NCBI RefSeq assembly: GCF_025847275.1
Contig: NZ_JAOZEV010000005.1
Location: forward strand, 248,001 to 312,000
Source: Flavobacterium frigoritolerans
GTDB taxonomy: Bacteria > Bacteroidota > Bacteroidia > Flavobacteriales > Flavobacteriaceae
DNA length: 64,000 bases
Direction: 5' to 3'
Part shown: in pieces, positions 53,857 through 62,060 of the stretch
How the letters are laid out: each line of letters opens with the position of its first letter
How positions within the stretch are numbered: the first letter of the stretch is position 1
Translations under genes and position numbers: made by a program
The notes under the pieces: model-generated
Databases searched by the model: none
What the model was told of the DNA's origin: nothing
Seen by the model: the letters and a program-made list of their open reading frames with translations, nothing else

Positions 53857-53923
53857 TTTGTTTAGTTATAGTTTTGAAATGTTATCTAAGGTCATAAAAT
53901 GATATACAGATGCTTTTGAATTT

Positions 53924-54044
53924 CCTCCTGCTTCAGCTGGAGGTTGAAGAATCGATAATAAATGTGGGCTTCAGCCAAATGATAAATCCTTTTGGCTAAA
54001 GCCCAATCCTTGTTTTCTTTTTATTACTCCAGCTAAAGCTAGAG
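53924..54044. repeat. Three successive hairpins of the GGCTTTAGCCAAA / CTCCAGCT type
   Basis: CCTCCTGC...GCTGGAGG (53924-53943), GGGCTTCAGCCAAA / TTTGGCTAAAGCCC (53966-53979 and 53991-54004, one mismatch) and CTCCAGCT / AGCTAGAG (54027-54044, one mismatch). They fill the gap between the yraN-like and LD-carboxypeptidase genes. Confidence 0.7.
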
Positions 54045-54075
54045 CCAATTCAAAAAAAGTGAATAGGTTTTATAA

Positions 54076-55080
54076 CTATTTATTAAAAATAAGTGTACTT
54101 CCTGCCGCATTAACTTCTATTGTAACAGTGCTTCCCATTACCAATGCTCTGTTGTCTTGAATATGTCCTGCAGGGAAATTAAAAATTACAGGAATATTGT
54201 ATTTTTTGGTAACATCATCAATAATTTCTAATGCATTTTTCCCCCATGGGATATCATTATCTTTCATTTTGGTCATAGCACCAATTACTATTCCTTTTAG
54301 GTTTTCGATACAACCGTTACGTTTTAAGTTCATCATCATACGGTCTATATGATATAGATATTCATCTAAATCTTCTATAAAAAGTATTTTGTTTCTGCAG
54401 TCAATAGCCGATTGTGATCCTAATAAACTATATAAAATTGATAAATTACCTCCAACTAGTTCGCCAGTTGCTTTACCAAATCGATTCATTGGGTCTGGTG
54501 AAACTGAATAGGAAATAGGGTTTCCAAACAAAGCCATTTTCATAGTAGCAATCGCATCGGGCGTTGCACGAGGAATACTTACAGGCATTATACCATGAAT
54601 TGATTTGTATCCCATTGTATTAAGATGATTGTGTAAGACTGTTACGTCGCTAAAGCCTATAACCCATTTAGGATGTTGTCTAAATTTTGTAAAGTCAAGT
54701 AGGTCAATCATTCGAACTGTTCCGTAGCCACCGCGAACACACCAAATAGCTTTAATGTTTGGATTGTCCATTTGATGTTGAAAATCAATGGCACGTTGCT
54801 CGTCGGTTCCAGCTAGCTGATTGGTGTCTAAACCAATTGTACTTCCTATTACAGCTTCTATTCCCCAACTTTTAAGTAAGTCAATAGTTGGTTTTAAATT
54901 ATCATCGATGTTTTTTCTTGCTGTTGCTACTAGGGCTACAGTATCGCCTTTTTGTAAATAAGGTGGTGTTATCATGTTTTGTTGAGATTGACAGGTGAAT
55001 GATTGTAATGCTATTATAAGAAATGCGAATTTACAAAAAGCAAAATGTTTCTTTACGTATCGGAATTGGTTAGTATTCAT
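54076..55080 (-). CDS. LD-carboxypeptidase (S66 family)
   Basis: 334 residues. It cleaves the terminal D-Ala from murein tetrapeptides, or acts on related L,D-bonds. The S66 triad is visible: Ser144 in GFSDVTVL, Glu236 in FIEDLDEYLYH and His306 in PAGHIQDN; GGNLSIL at 210-216 is also typical. An N-terminal hydrophobic stretch (FAFLIIALQSFTCQSQ) suggests export to the periplasm, whereas E. coli LdcA is cytosolic. The start at 55080 puts a basic segment before the signal. The next gene upstream ends only 11 bases before it, so the two are co-transcribed. Confidence 0.92.
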   Translation of the reverse strand: MNTNQFRYVKKHFAFCKFAFLIIALQSFTCQSQQNMITPPYLQKGDTVALVATARKNIDDNLKPTIDLLKSWGIEAVIGSTIGLDTNQLAGTDEQRAIDFQHQMDNPNIKAIWCVRGGYGTVRMIDLLDFTKFRQHPKWVIGFSDVTVLHNHLNTMGYKSIHGIMPVSIPRATPDAIATMKMALFGNPISYSVSPDPMNRFGKATGELVGGNLSILYSLLGSQSAIDCRNKILFIEDLDEYLYHIDRMMMNLKRNGCIENLKGIVIGAMTKMKDNDIPWGKNALEIIDDVTKKYNIPVIFNFPAGHIQDNRALVMGSTVTIEVNAAGSTLIFNK

Positions 55081-55091
55081 GTTTTATTTTT

Positions 55092-56108
55092 TTAGTTCAC
55101 AACAACATTGTCTAATGGCGTTGTAGTTATATCCGTTAGTTTGCCTTTTTTTGTTGTATTATTTCCAATCCAGTTGTATGTTTTTCCACCAGTAACTATG
55201 GTAATTCCTATAGAATTGTTATTGTCATATATGGTATAAATAACATTTTTATTCTGGAATGTTATGGTATTGTTTTTTCTGTCAAAATTAAAATCGGGGT
55301 TTTGGTAAGCGATATTTATAGGAAAGGAAAACTCCACTTCGTCATTTTTATCAATTAAAACATAGTTAAGTGTTCGGTCGTTATTATTAAAAAGCACAAC
55401 TTGTTTTTGGTTTTTATCTACTTTAAAAGAGAATATTGTTTTTACACCTTCTTCGTCCAGCGTAATCATTCTTTTGGATATTGTTACCATTTTCTTGCCA
55501 TCCCAATTTTGTTCACTGTAATTATTATAAGGGAAACCAGTTTGGTCGTCTTCGACAATCTTAATTACTTTCGGTTTGTTATTCTCGACAATAAATTCCG
55601 AAAACTGATGCCAGCAACAGCCATCTTTGGTCATTACACTTATTTTCTTTTGCTTGTAATCTACCTGAAACATGCCACAATATTCTTGAGCAAGCGCTGT
55701 AAAATCGGGGCTGAATTTAAAACCAGTTTTAGAGGCTAGATATATCCTGAAAGAAGGACCGTGGTAACAACTGTTTTGCCCATCTTCGATAGCAAAATCC
55801 TTAATTCCGTCAAAATTGTAATCTTCATACATGATTAAACTTTGCTCGCCATAAGGCAGTTGTTTTATGTTTGCCAACGCTTTTCCGTTATATAAACTCA
55901 ACGCCAGTTCTTCAGCGGCTACTTTTATAATTTGTTTTTGAGATTTAGTATCATAAATAGCAATCCAACCTTTAGAAAATACTTCGGATGTGTCCGCGAT
56001 AAATATCTTTCCATAATAATCCTTTGAGAAGTTATCTACTTTAAAAGTTGCTTGTGCAAAAGTAAAGTTGCATAAAAAAAGGAGTAAGGTTGCGGTTAAA
56101 TATTTCAT
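55092..56108 (-). CDS. Secreted XAC2610-like protein
   Basis: 338 residues. Signal peptide MKYLTATLLLFLCNFTFAQ. It has an EF-hand/FG-GAP-like stretch MYEDYNFDGIKDFAIEDGQNSCYHGPSFRIYL, then EYCGMFQVDYKQKKISVMTKDGCCWHQFSEFIV, as in the XAC2610 family. Cys residues in NSCYHG, EYCGMF and GCCWHQ may form disulfides. Function unknown. It is upstream of, and probably in an operon with, the LD-carboxypeptidase. Confidence 0.78.
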   Translation of the reverse strand: MKYLTATLLLFLCNFTFAQATFKVDNFSKDYYGKIFIADTSEVFSKGWIAIYDTKSQKQIIKVAAEELALSLYNGKALANIKQLPYGEQSLIMYEDYNFDGIKDFAIEDGQNSCYHGPSFRIYLASKTGFKFSPDFTALAQEYCGMFQVDYKQKKISVMTKDGCCWHQFSEFIVENNKPKVIKIVEDDQTGFPYNNYSEQNWDGKKMVTISKRMITLDEEGVKTIFSFKVDKNQKQVVLFNNNDRTLNYVLIDKNDEVEFSFPINIAYQNPDFNFDRKNNTITFQNKNVIYTIYDNNNSIGITIVTGGKTYNWIGNNTTKKGKLTDITTTPLDNVVVN

Positions 56109-56276
56109 TTTATATCAATGTTATCAATGTGAATCCCTTATTTAGAACCTAAACAAGATTATCTGAAAACAAAGATAACCATTATGTAAAGTATTTTAAA
56201 ACTTCTTATTTAAATGAATTAGTTTTGTATTTGAAAGAAATTTCTTTAAAATAAGTGTTTATAAATAAGAATAACA

Positions 56277-57350
56277 ATGAGAACAATTGCTTTTTCGGTC
56301 TTAATTTTTTTAAATTTATTGTTGCAACAGCTACAAGCACAAACAAAAAAGTATGCTATTCATACTGTAGCTTTTTATAATGTTGAAAACCTTTTTGATA
56401 CTATAAAGAGTTCAAATATCCGGGATGCCGAATGGACACCAAAAGGATCCCGACATTGGACATCCCAGAAATATTTTAAAAAACTAGAGAACCTTGCCAG
56501 AGTTCTGTCTGAAATTGGAATGCCCACGAATCCTAATCCGCCAACATTTATTGGGTGTGCCGAAATAGAAAATAGAGGAGTTCTTGAAGATTTAATAAAA
56601 CAACCTAAATTAATAGATAATGAATTAGGAATCATTCATTTTGACTCCCCTGATCATAGAGGTATCGACGTAGCTTTGTTATATCAAAAGAAATATTTTA
56701 AACCAGTTACGTTTTCGAATATTCCGCTTGTTATTTATAAAAAACCGATAGAAAGTATTACTGATACAATTGAGGATAAGAAAAAACGGGTGTTTACTAG
56801 AGATCAATTACTCGTAACAGGATTTCTAGATGGAGAAGAAATTAATATAATTGTAAATCACTGGCCGTCACGTTCTGGTGGTGAGCAAAAATCGAGTCCG
56901 TATCGTGAAGCTGCAGGTGCATTGAACCGAAAAATAATTGATTCCCTGCAACGAATAAATCCTAACGCCAAAGTTATTACAATGGGAGATTTTAATGATG
57001 GACCTTATAACAAAAGTATAAAAGTTGCGCTTGGTGCGAAAGCCAATAAAGCCGATGTACCAGAGTTTGGAGTTTACAATCCCTTTGAAGATATGGCAAA
57101 GAAAGGAATGGGAACTATTGCTTATCGTGATTCATGGGATGTCTTTGACCAAATCATGGTTACAGAATCTTTGATTAAGACAGATTTTAAATCTTTTCAA
57201 TTCTGGAAAGCCGGAATTTTCAATAAATCGTATTTAATACAAAATTCAGGGAAATACAAAGGATATCCGTTGCGACATGCCGCAACCGAAATAGGTTTTA
57301 GTGATCATTTCCCAGTTTATATTTACCTTATTAAAGAAATGAGTTTCTAG
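56277..57350 (+). CDS. Secreted endonuclease/exonuclease/phosphatase-family protein
   Basis: 357 residues. Signal peptide ending LLLQQLQAQ. The DNase-I-like fold is shown by VAFYNVENLFDT, GCAEIENRGVLEDL (metal Glu), IIVNHWPSRSGGEQKS, MGDFNDGP and the final FSDHFPVYIYL with the catalytic Asp-His. Such exported EEP enzymes in Flavobacteriia often belong with a TonB receptor and a DUF5689 lipoprotein, where DNA or phosphate-ester scavenging is suggested; here those genes are 45 kb away. It is a divergent neighbour of the XAC2610-like gene. Confidence 0.93.
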   Translation: MRTIAFSVLIFLNLLLQQLQAQTKKYAIHTVAFYNVENLFDTIKSSNIRDAEWTPKGSRHWTSQKYFKKLENLARVLSEIGMPTNPNPPTFIGCAEIENRGVLEDLIKQPKLIDNELGIIHFDSPDHRGIDVALLYQKKYFKPVTFSNIPLVIYKKPIESITDTIEDKKKRVFTRDQLLVTGFLDGEEINIIVNHWPSRSGGEQKSSPYREAAGALNRKIIDSLQRINPNAKVITMGDFNDGPYNKSIKVALGAKANKADVPEFGVYNPFEDMAKKGMGTIAYRDSWDVFDQIMVTESLIKTDFKSFQFWKAGIFNKSYLIQNSGKYKGYPLRHAATEIGFSDHFPVYIYLIKEMSF

Positions 57351-57357
57351 TTTTTAG

Positions 57358-57460
57358 TCGCAGTACCAGTGGCAGTATTCAGAAGTGAACTGAACACTGC
57401 GACTGCCACTGAATACTGAGAATGGTACTGAACACTGAATATTGTCACTGAACACCGAGA
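57358..57460. repeat. Intergenic cluster of CAGT/ACTG words
   Basis: The gap consists of repeated forms of GGCAGT, CAGTATTCAG, GAACTGAACACTG, CCACTGAATACTGAG and TGGTACTGAACACTG, in both orientations, and can form several alternative hairpins. No ORF. Confidence 0.6.
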
Positions 57461-57509
57461 AAGAATACTTTTTACTAACTTAGCACCTCAAAACTAGCAT
57501 CTCATAATT

Positions 57510-58049
57510 ATGGCTATAGCAAAACCATTCAATCTTACTAAATGGATTGATGAAAATCGTCACTTACTTAAACCCCCAGTAGGTAATAAAAATTTATATG
57601 TTGAATCTGATGATTATATCGTAATGGTTGTTGCGGGGCCTAATGCCCGTAAAGATTATCATTATAATGAAACAGAAGAACTTTTTTATCAACTTGAGGG
57701 AAGCATAAAAGTAATTATCCAAGAAGATGGAGAACGTAAGGAAATGGATTTACATGCGGGAGATATGTATCTTCATCCTGCTCGTATACCACATTGTCCA
57801 GTACGTTCAGAAGGTTCTATAGGTTTAGTAATCGAAAGAAAACGAGTTGGAAAGGGGCATAAAGACGGATTGCTTTGGCATTGTGATAATTGCAATCATA
57901 AATTGTACGAAGTGTTTTTTGAACTTCATAATATCGAGAAAGATTTCTTACCACACTTTGAACATTTCTATAATTCTAAAGATTTGAGAACCTGTACTAA
58001 ATGTGGTACTGTGATGGAATCTGACCCAAGATTTGTTGCGAAAAAATAA
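57510..58049 (+). CDS. 3-hydroxyanthranilate 3,4-dioxygenase
   Basis: 179 residues, cupin fold. It opens 3-hydroxyanthranilate to 2-amino-3-carboxymuconate semialdehyde, the precursor of quinolinate in the kynurenine route. The iron ligands His51, Glu57 and His95 (KDYHYNETEELFYQLEG and ARIPHCPV) are in place. The C-terminal rubredoxin-like metal site has CDNC (125-128) and CTKC (162-165), as in bacterial enzymes of this kind. Cytosolic. No other kynurenine-pathway gene is in the window; the nearby ALDH is a different type. Confidence 0.96.
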   Translation: MAIAKPFNLTKWIDENRHLLKPPVGNKNLYVESDDYIVMVVAGPNARKDYHYNETEELFYQLEGSIKVIIQEDGERKEMDLHAGDMYLHPARIPHCPVRSEGSIGLVIERKRVGKGHKDGLLWHCDNCNHKLYEVFFELHNIEKDFLPHFEHFYNSKDLRTCTKCGTVMESDPRFVAKK

Positions 58050-58073
58050 TTCGTAGTTTTCTATTTAAAAGGC

Positions 58074-58081
58074 ATACTTTT
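58074..58081 (+). promoter_or_regulatory. -7 element (TACTTTTG) upstream of the corA leader
   Basis: Exact TAnnTTTG 23 bases before a short ORF and 114 bases before corA; -33 unclear. Confidence 0.35.
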
Positions 58082-58104
58082 GCAAAAAAAAAATAAATTA
58101 TCCA

Positions 58105-58161
58105 CATGGACGATTATTATTCGAGGAAGAAGAAAGATAAACAGAAATAGTTGTTGTGTAA
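58105..58161 (+). CDS. Possible 18-residue leader peptide upstream of corA
   Basis: ATG at 58105 to TAA at 58159-58161 encodes MDDYYSRKKKDKTEIVVV. It is charged in the middle (RKKKDK) and lies between a -7 element and corA. The segment GAAATAG (58144-58150) can pair with CTATTTC (58170-58176), placing the end of this ORF in a hairpin. Leader peptides that regulate Mg transport genes are known in enteric bacteria; relation to those is only an analogy. It may also be a chance ORF. Confidence 0.3.
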
Positions 58162-58195
58162 TGCATGCGCTATTTCTATAATAACGTTTTGCATT

Positions 58196-59122
58196 ATGAT
58201 TACCTTTTACAAAAACAACAACGGATTATTCCCAACAGAAAACCGCGAAAACAACAAATGGATTAATGTAGTTTGCCCTACTCAGGAAGAAACTAAATTC
58301 TTACTCCAGGAGTTACAAATTCCAGAAGCTTTTTATAACGATATTGAAGATATTGACGAACGGCCACGTATCGAAATCGAAAATGGCTGGTTTCTTATTA
58401 TATTGCGAATTCCTTTTAAAAGCAATGATGCAAAATTACCATTCAATACAGCACCATTAGGGTTAATGTTTAAAGATGATGTCTTTGTATCACTTAGTTT
58501 TCATCAAACCGAGATTTTACCCGATTTTGTTTTATATACCCAACGCAAAAAATCGGATATCAGTAGCCATTTTGATTTGGTTTTAAAATTGCTTTTGTCT
58601 TCAAGTATTTGGTTCTTAAAGTACTTAAAGCAAATAAATCAGCGTATTCGATTGGCTGAAGATAATCTTGAAAAATCGATTAAAAATGAAGAATTACAAG
58701 CATTGCTTCAAATAGAAAAATGTTTGGTGTTCTTTATTACTTCCCTAAAAGGCAACGATATGTTGTTTCATAGAATTAAAAACCTAAAAAATCACAGAGA
58801 TGATTTTGACCCTGTTTTAGTTGAGGACGTTGAAATTGAGTTGCGTCAAGCCGAAGAGACTACAAACATCTACAGTAATATCTTAACCGGAATGATGGAT
58901 GCTTATGCATCGGTAATCTCGAATAACTTAAATGTTATTATGAAAAGGTTAACTTCGATTTCTATAATTTTGATGATTCCAACTTTGGTAGCTAGTTTAT
59001 ACGGGATGAATGTTCCTAATAATCTTCAGGAAAACAACCACGGTTTTTTTATCATCTTGCTAATCTCTTTATTAATATCAATTTGCGGCGTTTTCTTGTT
59101 TAAGAAAAAGAATATGTTTTAA
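58196..59122 (+). CDS. CorA-family magnesium/divalent cation transporter (1)
   Basis: About 308 residues from MITFYKNNNGLFPTENRENN. An in-frame TTG at 58151 would only add unlike residues. A long cytosolic alpha/beta and coiled-coil region (KLLLSSSIWFLKYLKQINQRIRLAEDNLEKS) leads to two C-terminal membrane helices, with the selectivity motif GMN in LYGMNVPNN between them and a KKK-rich tail. It should form a pentameric Mg2+ channel in the inner membrane. A second, distinct CorA gene follows within 230 bases. Confidence 0.93.
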   Translation: MITFYKNNNGLFPTENRENNKWINVVCPTQEETKFLLQELQIPEAFYNDIEDIDERPRIEIENGWFLIILRIPFKSNDAKLPFNTAPLGLMFKDDVFVSLSFHQTEILPDFVLYTQRKKSDISSHFDLVLKLLLSSSIWFLKYLKQINQRIRLAEDNLEKSIKNEELQALLQIEKCLVFFITSLKGNDMLFHRIKNLKNHRDDFDPVLVEDVEIELRQAEETTNIYSNILTGMMDAYASVISNNLNVIMKRLTSISIILMIPTLVASLYGMNVPNNLQENNHGFFIILLISLLISICGVFLFKKKNMF

Positions 59123-59162
59123 CTCATAGGTCAATTCAATAATAAAGAAGGTATAAACATTA

Positions 59163-59240
59163 TTTCACGCAGATTTCACAAGATTTAAGCTGATATACGC
59201 AGACTTATTTACTTATAAATCGGCTTTAATCTGTAATAGC
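59163..59240. repeat. Degenerate CGCAGATTT-type intergenic repeat
   Basis: CACGCAGATTTCACAAGATTTAAG...ATACGCAGACTT...AAATCGGCTTTAATCTG. Related words (GCGGATTAAAAG, CGCAGATTAAAA) occur in the gap at 6030-6090. Both look like decayed copies of a common element. Confidence 0.45.
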
Positions 59241-59260
59241 TAGGTGAAACAAAAATCATT

Positions 59261-59292
59261 TTGCTTGTTTTAAATCCTTAATCGTAACTTTA
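59261..59292 (+). promoter_or_regulatory. Possible promoter of the second corA gene
   Basis: TTG (59261-59263), 21-bp spacer, TAACTTTA (59285-59292), one mismatch from TAnnTTTG. Confidence 0.35.
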
Positions 59293-59351
59293 TAGAATTA
59301 AAATTAATTACACCTAACAGGTTCAAACTTAATTAAAAATTAAACAGCATA

Positions 59352-60245
59352 ATGACTAAAAATATCTCCGAAAAATCATTTGAATCATTTAATTGGCTTG
59401 ACATAAAAGGGCCAACAGAAGCACAATTAGAAGATATTGCTAAAAAGTTTGACTTGGAGGTTTTTCCTGTCAAGGATTCGGTAGAACATGGGCATTTGCC
59501 AAAAATTGAAAAAATCAAAAATTTTAATTTTATTATTCTAAGAGCTTATACTGCAAATGAATATGATAATAATTCTACAGTAGGAGAACTTTCAAATAAA
59601 GTAGCTTTTTTCTATAATGAAAAGCAACTAATAACGATACACAGAACTTCTTTTCCTTTTTTGGAGGATATTTTTAAATCAGATTTAAAGTGTACTTCTG
59701 TTTATGAATTGCTAATACGCATTTTTAAAGAAATTATTTTAACCTATAACGCTCCCTCGCAATGGCAAACGGATCAGATAGACGAAGTTGAGAAAACTAT
59801 TTTCTTAAAGCAACAAAATAAAATCTCTTTGGAGGATTTGTATTTTCAAAAGGCAGAGACTAGAATTACTAAGAAATTATTGGTGCTAACGCAAAATGTA
59901 ATTAATAAATTTCATGTTCCAGAAGAAAATTCTTCAGCGCTTGAAGATGTAAAAGATAATCTGGTTAAGCTTATACTAGCTTATGAGGAGGCTATGGATG
60001 ATGCGATAAACTTAATGAATACTTTTATGTCGGTGACTGCTCAAAAAAATAATGATGTCGTTAAATTATTAACAGTTTTCTCCGCTTTTTTCTTGCCTCT
60101 TACCTTTTTGGTTGGGGTTTATGGAATGAATTTTAAATATATGCCAGAATTAGAATGGAAATATGGGTATTTGTACGCAATTATTTTTATGTTTGTCATG
60201 TGTGTTTTTATCTATATATGGTTTAAAAGGAAAAACATTATGTAA
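59352..60245 (+). CDS. CorA-family magnesium/divalent cation transporter (2)
   Basis: 297 residues. The soluble part (FNWLDIKGPTEAQLEDIAKKFDLEVFPVKDSVEHGHLPKIEK) is the usual CorA N-domain. The coiled coil ends in two helices with VGVYGMNFKYMPELEWKYGY carrying the GMN motif, then a W-F-K-R-K tail. It is only weakly like the first copy, so the pair is not a recent duplication; they may differ in ion or regulation. A Mg/Co/Ni role cannot be told apart from sequence alone. Confidence 0.93.
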   Translation: MTKNISEKSFESFNWLDIKGPTEAQLEDIAKKFDLEVFPVKDSVEHGHLPKIEKIKNFNFIILRAYTANEYDNNSTVGELSNKVAFFYNEKQLITIHRTSFPFLEDIFKSDLKCTSVYELLIRIFKEIILTYNAPSQWQTDQIDEVEKTIFLKQQNKISLEDLYFQKAETRITKKLLVLTQNVINKFHVPEENSSALEDVKDNLVKLILAYEEAMDDAINLMNTFMSVTAQKNNDVVKLLTVFSAFFLPLTFLVGVYGMNFKYMPELEWKYGYLYAIIFMFVMCVFIYIWFKRKNIM

Positions 60246-60330
60246 CCACACGTAATAAAATTTTAATAGATAGATAAATTCAAATATATTTACATAAAAA
60301 AATATAACAATTTCTAACCAAAAAGTTACA

Positions 60331-61884
60331 ATGATAACAATAGCAGAGCAATTCGGAATGAAAGACGCATTGGCGCAATTGGGTATAAAAGCCATTAACG
60401 AAGGAACATCAACCGGAATAAATAACTTTTCTTCAGGTGATATTCTTGAAAGCTTTTCGCCAGTAGACGGAAAATTAATAGCATCGGTAAAAACATCTAC
60501 GGCTGCCGATTATGAAAAAGTAATGCAAACAGCGACTGAGGCATTTAAGGTGTTTAGACTTATGCCAGCGCCACAACGTGGAGAAATCGTACGTCAGTTT
60601 GGAGAAAAATTACGTCAGAATAAAGAAGCTTTAGGTAAATTGGTTTCTTACGAAATGGGGAAATCATTACAAGAAGGATATGGAGAAGTTCAGGAGATGA
60701 TTGATATTTGCGATTTTGCAGTAGGATTATCACGTCAGCTTCACGGATTAACAATGCATTCTGAGCGCCCAGGACACCGTATGTATGAGCAATATCACCC
60801 AATGGGAATTGTCGGTATTATTTCGGCATTTAACTTTCCAGTAGCGGTTTGGTCATGGAACACGGCTTTGGCTTGGATTTGTGGTGACGTTTGCGTTTGG
60901 AAACCATCAGAGAAAACACCACTTTGTGGTATAGCTTGCCAAAATATAATTGCACAGGTAATTAAAGAAAACAATCTTCCAGAAGGTATTTCTTGCTTGA
61001 TTAATGGCGATTATAAAGTAGGAGAGCTGATGACTGCAGATAAACGTATTCCTTTAGTATCGGCTACAGGTTCTACTCGTATGGGTAAAATTGTTGCCCA
61101 AACTGTTGCTGGACGTTTAGGTAAATCATTATTAGAATTAGGAGGAAATAATGCAATTATTGTTACTCCTGATGCAGATATTAAAATGACTGTCATTGGT
61201 GCTGTTTTTGGAGCAGTAGGAACGGCAGGACAACGTTGTACTTCGACACGTCGTTTAATCATTCACGAAAGTATTTATGATAAAGTAAAAGATGCAATCG
61301 TTTCGGCTTACAAACAATTACGTATCGGAAATCCTTTAGACGAAAACAATCATGTTGGTCCGCTAATCGATACACATGCTGTAGAGATGTATGCAAATGC
61401 CTTAACAAAAGTTGTTGCCGAGGGAGGTAAAATCCTTGTAGAAGGTGGTGTACTTTCTGGAGAAGGTTACGAAAGCGGATGTTATGTAAAACCAGCTATT
61501 GCTGAAGCTGAAAATTCATTTGAAATCGTACAACATGAAACATTTGCTCCTGTTTTGTATTTAATAAAATACAGTGGAACTGTAGAAAACGCTGTTGATA
61601 TTCAAAATGGAGTTGCTCAAGGTTTGTCTTCAGCAATTATGACTAATAATTTGCGTGAAGCAGAGTATTTCTTATCTGTTGTAGGTTCGGATTGCGGTAT
61701 TGCAAACGTAAACATCGGAACTTCGGGTGCTGAAATTGGTGGAGCCTTTGGTGGTGAAAAAGAAACTGGTGGAGGTCGTGAATCAGGTTCTGATGCTTGG
61801 AAAATATACATGCGTCGCCAGACTAACACAATCAATTATACTACAAGTTTGCCATTGGCACAAGGAATAAAATTTGATTTGTAA
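60331..61884 (+). CDS. ALDH7-type aldehyde dehydrogenase (L-aminoadipate-semialdehyde/piperideine-6-carboxylate dehydrogenase)
   Basis: 517 residues. It oxidises 2-aminoadipate 6-semialdehyde to 2-aminoadipate with NAD in lysine-type catabolism. The antiquitin (ALDH7) identity is clear from MGKSLQEGYGEVQEMIDICDFAVGLSR, ISAFNFPVAVWSWN, SLLELGGNNAII with Glu269, GTAGQRCTSTRR with nucleophile Cys303, and the end GGGRESGSDAWKIYMRR followed by LPLAQGIKF. Cytosolic. A lysine 6-aminotransferase or dehydrogenase is not in the window; the aldehyde could instead come from the phospho-lyase at 40207-42510 if that enzyme uses phosphohydroxylysine. A terminator follows. Confidence 0.95.
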   Translation: MITIAEQFGMKDALAQLGIKAINEGTSTGINNFSSGDILESFSPVDGKLIASVKTSTAADYEKVMQTATEAFKVFRLMPAPQRGEIVRQFGEKLRQNKEALGKLVSYEMGKSLQEGYGEVQEMIDICDFAVGLSRQLHGLTMHSERPGHRMYEQYHPMGIVGIISAFNFPVAVWSWNTALAWICGDVCVWKPSEKTPLCGIACQNIIAQVIKENNLPEGISCLINGDYKVGELMTADKRIPLVSATGSTRMGKIVAQTVAGRLGKSLLELGGNNAIIVTPDADIKMTVIGAVFGAVGTAGQRCTSTRRLIIHESIYDKVKDAIVSAYKQLRIGNPLDENNHVGPLIDTHAVEMYANALTKVVAEGGKILVEGGVLSGEGYESGCYVKPAIAEAENSFEIVQHETFAPVLYLIKYSGTVENAVDIQNGVAQGLSSAIMTNNLREAEYFLSVVGSDCGIANVNIGTSGAEIGGAFGGEKETGGGRESGSDAWKIYMRRQTNTINYTTSLPLAQGIKFDL

Positions 61885-61903
61885 GATTAAAATCATTTAT
61901 ATA

Positions 61904-61947
61904 AAAACCGCTTTTTCTCCTATTATTTGAGAAAAGCGGTTTTTTTT
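61904..61947 (+). terminator. Terminator of the ALDH7 gene
   Basis: Stem AACCGCTTTTTCTC / GAGAAAAGCGGTT with one bulged T, followed by T7. Confidence 0.88.
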
Positions 61948-62060
61948 AATGCTTAATTTATAGTGTTTTATTTAAATTAGCACTTAAATATGAAGTGTTC
62001 TGTTATTTCATGTGCTTTTTAAATAGTGGTAAATAAATAATATTTTGAAAAATTATTAAT

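Noticed and set aside
60331..61884. Partner of 3-hydroxyanthranilate dioxygenase (2-aminomuconate semialdehyde dehydrogenase)
   Set aside because: The sequence is plainly ALDH7 (antiquitin), not ALDH8, despite lying near the dioxygenase gene.
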